Source of the DNA: Siphonodentalium dalli | Taxonomy: Eukaryota; Mollusca; Scaphopoda; Gadilida; Siphonodentaliidae | Direction of reading: 5' to 3' | Assembly (NCBI GenBank): GCA_032622095.1 | Contig: CP136068.1 | Location: 162,027,465 to 162,091,464, forward strand | Length of the DNA stretch: 64,000 nucleotides | Shown here: one piece after another, positions 35,765 through 45,620 of the stretch | Layout of the letters: each line of letters begins with the position of its first letter | How positions within the stretch are numbered: the stretch's first letter is position 1 | Made by a program: the position numbers and the translations under genes | Notes under the pieces: generated by a model | Databases searched by the model: none | What the model saw: the letters and a program-made list of their open reading frames with translations, nothing else | What the model was told of the DNA's origin: nothing

Positions 35765-36392
35765 CAGAGTGCAGTGTAGTGATATTGTTACATGCAGTGG
35801 TATGGTTGCATGTATCCATTGCAGTGGTATGGTTACATGTAGCCACTGTAGTGGTATGGTTACATGCAGTGGTATGGCTACATGTAGTGGTATGGTTACA
35901 TGCAGTGGTATGGTTACATGCAGTGATATGGTTACATACAGTGATATGGTTACATCTAGTGATTTGGTTACATGGAGTGGTATGGTTACATGCAGTTATA
36001 TGGGTACATGAAGTGGTATGGTTACATGCAGTGGTATTGTTACATGCAGTGATATGGTTACATGCAGTGATTTGGTTACATGCAGTGGTATGGTTATATG
36101 CAGTGGTATTGTGTTATGCAGTGATATGGTTACATGCAGTGGTATGGTTACATGCAGTGATATGGTTACATGCAGTGATATGGTTACATGCAGTGATTTG
36201 GTTTTATGCAGTGGTATGGTTACGTGTAGTGGTATGGTTACATGCAGTGATATGGTTACATGCAGTGGTATGGTTACATGCAGTGATATGGTACATGCAG
36301 TGGTATGGTTACATGCAGTGGTATGGTTACATGCAGTGGTATGGTTACATGCAGTGGTATGGTTACATGCAGTTGTATGGTTACATGTCAGG
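35765..36392. repeat. 18-bp satellite array, about 34 copies
   Basis: The unit is GTGGTATGGTTACATGCA with variants GTGATATGG, GTGATTTGG and ACATGTAGT. The period is a multiple of three, so two plus-strand frames stay open (up to 221 codons of repeating six-residue units). Nothing else supports translation. Confidence 0.95.
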
Positions 36393-36529
36393 TATGCGTA
36401 GCATAGATATATGTTTTAATGGCACAATGCGATGTGAAAAATAATGTTTTCAGTACAAAGTATTCTTTAACAGTATTGGTATACAATCATAATAAAGAGT
36501 ATGTACATATAGACAGAGCACTGTACCTG

Positions 36530-36958
36530 TAATGGGCATAACCACATAATGATATGTCGTCCTATCCATAACCACATAATGAGCTGTCTTCCTACCCATA
36601 ACCACATAATGAGCTGTCTTCCTACCCATAACCACAGCATGAGCTGTATTCCTACCCATAACCACAACATGAGCTGTCTTCCTACCCATAACCACATAAT
36701 TTGATGTCTTCCTATCCATAACCACAGAATGAGCTGTCTTCCTACCCATAACCACATAATGAGCTGTCCTCCTACCCATAACCACACAATGAGCTGTCTT
36801 CCTACCCATAACCATATAATGAGCTGTCTTCCTACCCATAACCACAAAATGAGCTGTCTTCCTACCCACAACCACAGAATGAGCTGTCTTCCTACCCATA
36901 ACCACACAATGAGCTGTCTTCCTACCCATAACCACAGAATGAGCTGTCTTCCTGTCCA
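36530..36958. repeat. 30-bp satellite array, about 14 copies
   Basis: The unit is GAGCTGTCTTCCTACCCATA followed by ACCACATAAT. The period is divisible by three, so frames remain open on both strands (164 and 205 codons minus, 118 plus); these are artefacts of the repeat. The array directly abuts the foldback element at 36966. Confidence 0.95.
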
Positions 36959-36965
36959 CACTCTT

Positions 36966-37430
36966 CGAACAAATGTGTATCCATTCTACACAATATGTTT
37001 TAATTTTGATCTTAAACACAATTTTGTAGAAACGACACATGACATTATGTGTCTGTGGAATTTTCACAACAATAAATATGAGTGAATATGTGAGTATATT
37101 ATAGTTAGTAGTGAATATGTGAGTATATTATAGTTAGTAGTTGAGATATTTCCTATTTGAGTCACAAATCTAATTTTTGTGCTACACAATTGTGTTCAGT
37201 TAAGACACAAACACAGTGTATAACACATTTACAACTGCTGCCAATGTTTTTGTTCTGTGATAGCATTTGCGAGTTTTGTGTCTCTGATAGAAAACATATC
37301 ATCAACTGACTATAATATAATCAAATGATCACTCATATTCATATTCAATTTGTCATGTGTCATTTCTGCACAATTTTGTTTAAGATAAAGAATTAAACAT
37401 ATTGTGTAGAATGTGTACACATTGTTCTAA
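36966..37430. mobile_element. GTGT-rich foldback element, copy 2
   Basis: The left arm (ACAAATGTGTATCCATTCTA, CACAATATGTTTTAATTTTG, AACACAATTTTGTAGAAACG) pairs with the right arm (GTCATTTCTGCACAATTTTG, TAAACATATTGTGTAGAATG, TGTACACATTGTTC) over about 80 bp. The interior contains an exact tandem duplication of GTGAATATGTGAGTATATTA plus flanking bases (37082-37142). No protein is encoded. Confidence 0.7.
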
Positions 37431-38079
37431 GAGTGTACCCCAACTACCATTTAGATATGACTCTGACCTTAGTATCCAAACACATGCTTGTATTGACATG
37501 TATATTAAGGAAGTATATCTGAATAATAAGTATAGAAGAAAACACAGTTTTTATTTCCGTGTGAGATTCACAATGTATTTGGCCCTCATGGGCTTCTAAT
37601 TATAACAGCGGTGGTATACAATATTATTATTGGAAGCGGTCACTAATTACAATAACGTTGGAAATTACGCCAACCAGGATGTGCGGGATGAGACCACGGG
37701 TCCCTGACAAAAAATTAATCATGACACTGAAGTCTTATATAGGCACTGTTAGTGTTATGACCAGTTTTGTGTCAGAGACCTGTGTGTCGTTGTCCAGTGG
37801 TAAATGTGAAGATGGACGTGTACGGAAACAATGAAGAATCCAGAGGTTTTATACTTTTATGATTAAAAAAATGTCTGCCGGTAAGCACTATATGTGCATA
37901 GGTGTCACAGAAATGTTGGCGGTAGCAAGGTTGAGGGTGAAGTTAAGTCTCTCCCGAGCACGGGTAGTTACACGGGTAGTTACACGGGTAGTTATTTCAA
38001 GAGTTGAGGTATCATGCTTGAGGCCCACACCCTCCCTTTTCGTACGCCATATTCCATGCCCTGTTATGAGGTACGCCGT
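37431..38079. other. Unassigned interval with a small tandem repeat
   Basis: ACGGGTAGTTAC is repeated three times at about 37959-37994. The overlapping frames at 37859-38185 (plus) and 37888-38172 (minus) show no known motif. Confidence 0.35.
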
Positions 38080-38395
38080 ATTCCGCCCCCCCCCCCTGTT
38101 AGGAGGTATTAGGTATTCCAAAAATACCGTTATTCGTACGCCGACCTTCGACACCTTCCAAAAAATTATCATAATAATAATATAAATGCGATTTTTGTCA
38201 CAATAAATTCACGGTTTGACATACAGATCGTCGATCATCGTCATTTTAGATCATTTTAGACGTGGACACTGCGGGATGACCGGCGTTCGTATGGCAATAG
38301 AAAATTTATCCGGAAATTCCATATGGCTGTTAACTGGTATTTCGTATTCCACCCTCTGTGATAAGTGGTATTCCGTATTCCAGGGGGGGGGGACA
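38080..38395. repeat. GTATTCCG-type repeats with C and G tracts
   Basis: TACGCCGTATTCCG followed by a C tract (38086-38095) and GTATTTCGTATTCCACCCTC, GTATTCCGTATTCCAGGGGG (38338-38391) recur. The tracts resemble hAT-like element ends, but they point outward relative to each other and no target duplication was found. Confidence 0.4.
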
Positions 38396-40494
38396 CAATG
38401 CGTCACAATATGGTATGAGGTATCATGATATATACCCATGTTATCTATACCCAGGTTATATATACCCATGATCTCTATACTTTTACTATAGCGTAGATCA
38501 CACTATATTTGTTATTGCACTGGTATTACGCGCGCCGCGTGTATACTAATGTATACATTCCTGTTTCGCCTGGGCGCTGACATAGCGCTGGGGGTTCTAT
38601 TTTTAGAATGTTAATTATTGGGACACATTACAAGTTGTAGTGCGATCCCGAGGCCGAGCTGTATTGCGACCCGATGCCTGGCCCGGTAAAAGGTGTAGTT
38701 GAGAATTTCAATTTCGTTTATTGGCGTTTACATTATGTCAATAATGTTGATTTTTGGTTTGTGATAAGCTATGCCAATTACAAATAACAGAAATGAAAAA
38801 GATTCTATAATTACAATCATGGATATACAATATATGGTCTTGAGTGCGTTACCATTTCTGACTATGGTTTTCTTGTACTCTTCTGCTCATCACATGTGAT
38901 GTACAATGAATACAGCCAGTCATCGGCAATTAAGGTATGATCTTGTTAATTATGTGTGTACGCTCGTATTCGTCGTATTAGATATCTCCCCTACACATTG
39001 TACTTACCATTACACAGTTAATCCTACCATTACAATCAACGGGGAATGGAAGATTATCCCAGATCCGGGAAAACATTCAAACTATAACTATATCTTATGT
39101 ACTATCGGACACGACGATGGGATAATGATGACTATTTATTATTATTATTATAATGATGACGATGGATGGTGACGAAAATTGATAAAGACGGTGACACAAA
39201 TGTCGAAGATGGTGATGATACGGATGGTGATGATTATGATGATGATGACGATAATACACATGGTGATGTAAGTGACCCCATTGCATATATGTATATATCC
39301 ATGTTCTGCATTAATTTACAGCGTTTACATTTAAATCATACATACACATGTGGATGAGACCAATGCATGCCTACTGTAATTTGTATAATGCCGAACAGTA
39401 ACCAAATAGTATACGTACATACACACACACTTAACAAGATAATATTCTTAATTGCCAATTTATGGACGTACTCAATGTATAATCGAAGACGATTGGCACA
39501 GTATGATGACCAAGTAAATGCAGTATGAGACGCTACATATGTGCCGCTATGCACATGGGGATCTTGATATCACAATACCCAAACTCTTGGATTAAATTAC
39601 CCGTGTATGAGAGTAAAGAAATACTCCGACGTAAATCTTTAAAACACAGTTTTAAACACACATCTTTGTGAAATATACCTGCCTATACTGTGCTTACCGG
39701 TGGTACATGTTGGTTCATATCAATTTAGCACAACCAGAACGTATTTATTCCCACACGACCAAATATGTGTACCATCTCCTCCAGACAACGGGACAACAAC
39801 TCATACGTATAGAGTAATAGAGTTGTTGCTCCGTTTTGTTCATATACAGAGTTATTTGCGTGAGTTTGAGTTGATTTCCTTATTTGCCAAACCTTTCTGT
39901 TTTTATTTTCGTATTTGCGAAAGCTTTCAGTTTCCCGCACGTTGTGTTTCCCTTTTTGTGCGCAAATATTTGAGTCTGAGTACGCTCCACGCAGCGGTCT
40001 ATAATTAGTAAAGTGTTGGTCTCCAATAACAGATAATCCAGCATCACTGAGGTCTGTAGCTGGTACAGGGCCCACGACTGCAATGCTGAGTCCACGGGGA
40101 GTGTAGTGGCGTTGTTAATATTGTATCGAACTTGGCTGTAAAATATAAGGAACATGGTGATGCGATAAAATTAATTCGTCGGTGAGCTTCTCAAATGTAG
40201 TGTCAGCAGAATTTTTTTTTTTATAGGGGACACAAACAACTATTTATCTCTGGAACTAGAATTGATGTCTGTCAATAGCAGTGCACGATCATCCTTTATA
40301 TCACGTTTGTTGTATATAAAAGATAAATTTTATCTTCATTTTCTACTTGTTGATGAGAAATCACGATGTTATGGTATTATATGTTACATGATTTAGGAGT
40401 AACTATTAGTCTCTGTGACTCGGGATAAGGAGGATACGCCCTCCGGCCACTCGTCTTCACAACATTCCAATCAGAATTATTCTACTAGGAATGG
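38396..40494. other. Unassigned interval; GAT-rich and exon-like stretches
   Basis: At 39126-39265 a GAT/TGA-rich low-complexity run gives spurious Asp-rich frames. On the minus strand, TATTTTACAG (about 40137-40146, acceptor-like) is followed by about 90 open codons in one frame and about 115 in another (39725-40130). No family is recognised, so no gene is called. Block 38650-38890 shares sequence with 29940-30180. Confidence 0.35.
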
Positions 40495-41063
40495 TTTCGA
40501 CAATGGAAATACGATATTTCAGAATTAACGAAACATTTCCCAGAAAGCCCAGATGCGATATTTTAGAATTAACGAAACATTTCCCAGAAAGCCCAGATGC
40601 GATATTTTAGAATTAACGAAACATTTGCCAGAAAGCCCAGATGCGATATTTTAGAATTAACGAAACATTTGCCAGAAAGCCCAGATGCGATATTTTAGAA
40701 TTAACGGAACATTTCCCAGAAAGCCCAGATGCGATATTTTAGAATTAACGGAACATTTCCCAGAAAGCCCAGATGCGATATTTTAGAATTAACGAAACAT
40801 TTTCCAGAAAGCCCAGATTCGATATTTTAGAATTAACGAAACATTTCCCAGAAAGCCCAGATTCGATATTTTAGAATTAACGAAACACTTCCCGGGAAAC
40901 CCAGATGCGATATGTTATTATTAACGAAACATTTCCCGGGAAACCCAGATGCGATATTTTGGAATTAACGAAACATATATCGGGAAACCCAGATGCAATA
41001 TTTTAGAATTAACGAAACATTTCCCGGGAAACCCAGATGCGATATTTTAGAACTAACGAAACA
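40495..41063. repeat. 44-bp satellite array, left part, about 13 copies
   Basis: The unit contains GATGCGATATTTTAGAATTA, ACGAAACATTTCCCAGAAAG and CCCA. Copies nearer the LINE carry CCCGGGAAACCCA instead of CCAGAAAGCCCA. The array stops at AACGAAACA, where the LINE begins, and continues at 49043. Confidence 0.95.
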
Positions 41064-41276
41064 GATGCGTCACGTGATAATGGTGGCAATGTGCTGAATT
41101 TTTCGCTCCGTTAATGTTTTGAAATTAAATTGTTCTGATGCAATCATAATGCACAAAAATGGATCTACTAAGGACTATTCAGATCTCTGATTGTTATATT
41201 GGATAAAAACGATTCAAACTAGTGTGAGTAGTCGAATTATTGGCAATAAACAGTGTTTGTTTACATTGACAACAAA

Positions 41277-44200
41277 ATGGCGACAGCCTCCCTCAAAGCG
41301 AAAAGGCAATTAACTGTAACGTTTGGAAAAAATGAACGCCAGCGCCTGACGCGCGAAGATATTCTCAGCGCTTGTGAATATGCTATAGAGAGAGAAACTG
41401 TATTTGCAATTCAGATAACGCGAAATCAGTGCTTTGTAACTCTGACAACCGAACAAGCAAAATATGAGTTGTTGTCGACAAATATTCTCATTGGCACCAG
41501 ACGCATTCGAATGCAAGAACTAGGAAAAGTGGCTACCCTAGTTACTGTTATTGACGCCCCTGTGGAGCTGGATGATAGTTTCATATCGGACAGGCTAGGT
41601 GAATATGGAAATGTGTTACGTGACACGATGAAGAGAAGCAAAATGAGAGGGACACATATCGAGACAGGCTCGAGAACAGTTTTAATTGAAAACTGCACAG
41701 AGATCCCACACGAGATTGAAATCGACGATATAGATGTGCGAGTATTCTCTGACAAAACACAGGCTAAGTGCCGACATTGTGGTGAGCTGCATTTCTCCAG
41801 TGTAAAATGTCGACCAATCATGGCAAGTAACCGCAACTCAAAGCCGCCCTGCACCCGATGTTACCAGGATTCCCACTCAATCAATCAGTGTAAGAATGAC
41901 ATTGTGTGTAAGGCATGCAAACAACCGGGGCACAAGGCGTCGGATTACCGTTGTCCACTCAACAAACCTAACCAGCGAACTGATCGTAGTTATTACGGTA
42001 GCTATGAGGACCTCTCATCGTTCGTAGAACACAATGCTGAGCAATCGTCGGATAAGATCAACGTCGACCTTGTATCACCTGCTCAAGCCACCGAGCCGAA
42101 CAACGGTAAAAAGATCGAAGTTCACTCGTGCAATGACGGAAATACACCAATTGACACGCTGATTGTGGGCGCTAGCAACATGCGCCAGTTACCCATCAGG
42201 AACCCTAATATGAAGCTCGTGTTCCAGTCTGGAGCGAAAATAGAAGACTTCCCGAACCTTCTAAAAGCAGCAAAGGAAGAGAAAGGAAACAAGATAGATG
42301 AAAGTGCGCTGAAATCTGTGACAATTCATTTAGGAACAAACAATGTGACCAGTTCGAAAAACAACATCGACAGTGCAAAAGTTAAATTTGCGTCAATGCT
42401 GCCAAAACTACCCGCCGCTGTACCGAATGCTACTATTAACGTGTGCAGTATACCTCCACGGAAAGGGACCGGAATGCACATACAGGAGCGAAATGAAGCA
42501 ACTGATAGTCTAAACAGATTTGTTTGTGAGTTCATTTCTAATGAGATGGTGGGATCGGACGTGAAATTCGTTGACAATACCGAAATATTCACACAAGAGG
42601 GACGCGTTGTGAAATCGTTGTTCCAGAAACAGGACTCAAGCGGTGTTCACCTAAGCCCGCACTGTAAATCCATGTGTTAACTATTTGAACACGAAAAATG
42701 TAACAGATAATTAACACATTAATGTGTTCAAATTTATAACACATGCGTTAAAAACATTAACACTGGTGTTAAATTTTTTAACACATAATGGCATTCAAAA
42801 TTACTTACACTAGCGTTCAAATTTTTAACGCCAGTGTTCAAAACTTTAACGCTAATGTTCAAAATAGTTAACACTGGTGTTAAAAATAGTTTAACACAAA
42901 CATGTGTTCTGAACACATGTAACAGATAATTAACACATTTTGGTGTTAAGAACCCCACATTTTAACACTGGTGTTAGAATAGGATCACACTGATGTTAAC
43001 TCTTAAGAACACCAGTGTTACATTTTGATAACATCAGTGTTAAAATAAGATACCCATTGTTCTTTCGCTAGAATGATTGACAAAAGATGAATTGTCCTGA
43101 ATGAATTTTAATCAAAACAGATTATTTAAACATTAAACCAATCCAAATACATGTATGTATATGATACATAGCATTAAGAACATAACATTTCTTCAACGAA
43201 TTTAAAATAGTCCGAGAATTGTTTTCCTTTGAGGATAATACATGTATGTGACCACTACTCACAATGTCTATAGTGTCTGAACATAGTCCCCAAAATTCTC
43301 ACTACCAACACCAGAAACAGGAATATCCACTTTTGTGAGTACAAAATTCACATATTTTTGGGGTAGAGGATCCACGTGTAGTTACTGGAAACATTGATGA
43401 AGTCGCACACGTATATCCGCCATGCTATCACACAGTAACGTCCAGATGCACAGAATAATACCGACACAACCCATGCACTTTTTTTTATATATATCTGCTT
43501 TGATTGAATAAACACTGTTTCCGATAGAGGTAGAATTTTAGCTAAACGGTCGTAATAGTTCCTGCTTCCAGTGTATCCAGTATGTGCATTATTCACATGT
43601 ACAGCTTTTGACATTCAGCGTGTGAGGTTACATTTCATCCAACCATGTATTACAGCTTGATTTTTCTGTAAAATGTGAATCTCCGATCACTTCCGACGCA
43701 TGCATATGAGCCCTGTCACGGCGCGTTTGATTTTGCACCGTTCAGAAGATTCCTGTCGATAGTTTTTCATATTCTTTCTGGTTCGATCGAGCATATGTCT
43801 GAAAAAGAGATTAAACAATTGTTAATAAAATTGAAATACGCTGTATATGGCCAGATGCTTGCAGAGTTATAAGGAATTACCGAACACAGCCCGTTATAGT
43901 ATTTGTGGACAATACAACGTGTATCCTCAAATAAAGGCGTCGATGACGGCCTATATATATGTCTTTAATATAATTAATTAATTTACCATAATATATAAAG
44001 AACATGTATATATCGATACGCGGTTAATTGAATGTATAAATGTGTGTAGCAATTGTAAAATTATAAACTGATGAAATAAAATTGATATACTTTGATAACA
44101 ACAAAACTGACCTCATATATGTTTATTCATCTGGCAGGACTGCAGTGATCAATTCCATTTTAACAAAGTCCGTCTTTCTATAACCACTGTGTGGTCATGG

Positions 44201-44895
44201 CATGTTGTATAGCGATAACACTCCACATCTGGTAATACATCCACATCCTTAGCTATCTGGGTATATTACATAATGTATTCCCTGCTGGTACCATTCGAAA
44301 CATCTTCTACGACCTTGGAAGTCAAATTTAATTGACGTAGAGCATTGGCCGCGGGCTAATTGCTATGTATACAGTCTAACGGAATGTCCATCTTAAATTT
44401 CATCCAGTAAAACAAAACGCCTGCGTTATATGATTTGAACACGTGAATTAACGCCAGTGTTAAAAGAGTATCGTCCGTGTTTCCAAAACACGAAAAGGCG
44501 TATTAAATGCGTTAAATATACACATATATGTCTTTCAAATAACTAAACAATTGGAAATTGACATGTCTTACGTGGTGGGATGTATCTTAATGACACATTA
44601 TGGTTGCCAATTTTATATGCTGGTAACATTGTTTAACGCGACATGGCGTTAATTAGAGAAAGCAAACAATTTAGTTAACGCTGGTGTTAAGATTGGCCAA
44701 GTATTTTGTTGCGATGTAACACTGGTATTAATTATTATAACACTTAGCGTGATAAATTTTAACGCCAATAAGGTTGAACACGTTCAGATATTTAACACAT
44801 GGTTTTACAGTGCGGACGGGAAAGGTCGGCTTGCTGAAAAAATGGAAGACATCAGTGAGGGTGACAGAAAACGCAGGCGCAAGGACGAAGCCTGA
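41277..44895 (+). pseudogene. LINE ORF1: RRM-like, zinc knuckles, SGNH esterase-like; split by an insertion
   Basis: The nucleic-acid-binding ORF1 protein of the LINE, which would package its RNA. I chose ATG 41277 (AAAATGGCG, strong Kozak). It encodes 461 codons to 42659, is broken by the CACTA-like element at 42660-44812, and resumes in frame at 44815 for 26 codons to TGA at 44893-44895 (487 residues in all). Residues 88-157 look RRM-like. Three knuckles follow: C165-C168-H172-C178, C192-C195-H200-C205 and C211-C214-H219-C226. An SGNH-like domain spans about 292-470: Ser300 in GASN, Gly319, GTNN at 353-356 and His458 in SGVHLS. The position normally Asp, three before the His, is Ser455. The tail is basic (DRKRRRK). 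Confidence 0.88.
42660..44812. mobile_element. CACTA-like (EnSpm) non-autonomous element inserted in ORF1
   Basis: A 2153-bp element flanked by a 2-bp CG duplication (42658-42659 and 44813-44814). The ends CACTGTAAATCCATGTGTTA and the complement of CACTGTAAAACCATGTGTTA form an inverted repeat of about 30 bp. About 370 bp inside each end carries many copies of TTAACACTGGTGTTAA-like motifs in both orientations. CACTG termini, a 2-bp duplication and clustered subterminal repeats are CACTA features. The interior has only short frames (43348-43614 minus, 43675-43872 plus) without a recognisable transposase. ORF1 reads on in frame when the element and one CG are ignored. Confidence 0.85.
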
Positions 44896-44943
44896 TTAGA
44901 GACAAATTGTTGTACAACTAATTATTGTTTTACTACCTGCCAT

Positions 44944-45603
44944 GTGTATTGTGTTTGTAACGATATATGTGACCCTACCGTGCATGTGGGCGGGCCCGAT
45001 AACTACCCAGCTAATGAAACTCCGCGAACCTGTGATGTTGATACAATCAATACGTCAATCAACTGCGGTCGCACTGACCAGGCGGTGACAGGCGTAAATT
45101 CTACCCCAATTATTAATTCTCTTTGTGACCCGCTATTGGATGATCTCGAATCTGATCTTGAGCGCAATAGTGCTCGCCCCCAATCAACCGATAATAATGA
45201 AACTGAATTTGGTCAAACTCTAACACTGCTTTCGTTAAACGTATGTGGCCTTGAAAAAAGACTGCAGTATCGTGAATTTGTGGATATGTTAAACAACTAC
45301 GATATTTTATGCTTGGGTGAAACCAAAGCTTTCATAGAAGATGATATCAGTATACCGAATTTTGAAATTTGTGTAACCAAGGGAAAACACATTGGAACCG
45401 GTGTACGTTGTGGTGGTATTTTAATAGCCGCAAACACGCAGATTTTCAAATATATCACAGTAGTTAAATCGGAAGCTAAAAATGCGGCCTGGGTACGTGT
45501 TGATTCGGATCGCGAATTGAACTCACGAAGCTTACTTATAGGTGCGGTGTATTTCCACCGACAAACACAAGGTATTGTAACGACGATTGGCCAATTGAGT
45601 TAG
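44944..45603 (+). CDS. LINE ORF2, N-terminal part: AP-like endonuclease, first half
   Basis: This segment starts the ORF2 polyprotein, whose endonuclease nicks target DNA to prime reverse transcription. From about residue 95 the frame shows the endonuclease start LSLNVCGL (Asn99), then GETK (Glu126) and GAVYF near 200. The first about 90 residues are unmatched. The frame is open from just after the ORF1 stop (TGA 44893-44895) in the same frame, and it has no ATG before the endonuclease; the listed start is a GTG codon and is nominal. A missing T in the run at 45552-45554 shifts translation, so the frame ends at an out-of-frame TAG. Confidence 0.85.
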   Translation: MYCVCNDICDPTVHVGGPDNYPANETPRTCDVDTINTSINCGRTDQAVTGVNSTPIINSLCDPLLDDLESDLERNSARPQSTDNNETEFGQTLTLLSLNVCGLEKRLQYREFVDMLNNYDILCLGETKAFIEDDISIPNFEICVTKGKHIGTGVRCGGILIAANTQIFKYITVVKSEAKNAAWVRVDSDRELNSRSLLIGAVYFHRQTQGIVTTIGQLS

Positions 45604-45620
45604 AAACTGATATACGCCGT

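Noticed and set aside
35779-36444. 221-codon plus-strand frame
   Set aside because: It is the 18-bp satellite read in frame; the repeat unit is divisible by three and a second frame is open as well.
36450-37067. 205- and 164-codon minus-strand frames and a 118-codon plus-strand frame
   Set aside because: All come from the 30-bp satellite and its flank; openness on both strands shows a lack of coding selection.
38080-38395. hAT-like MITE bounded by C and G tracts
   Set aside because: The CCCCCCTG and CAGGGGG ends point outward relative to the segment and no target duplication flanks it.
41253-41276. ORF1 start upstream at 41253
   Set aside because: That codon is GTG; the first ATG, at 41277, has a strong Kozak context and begins the conserved part.
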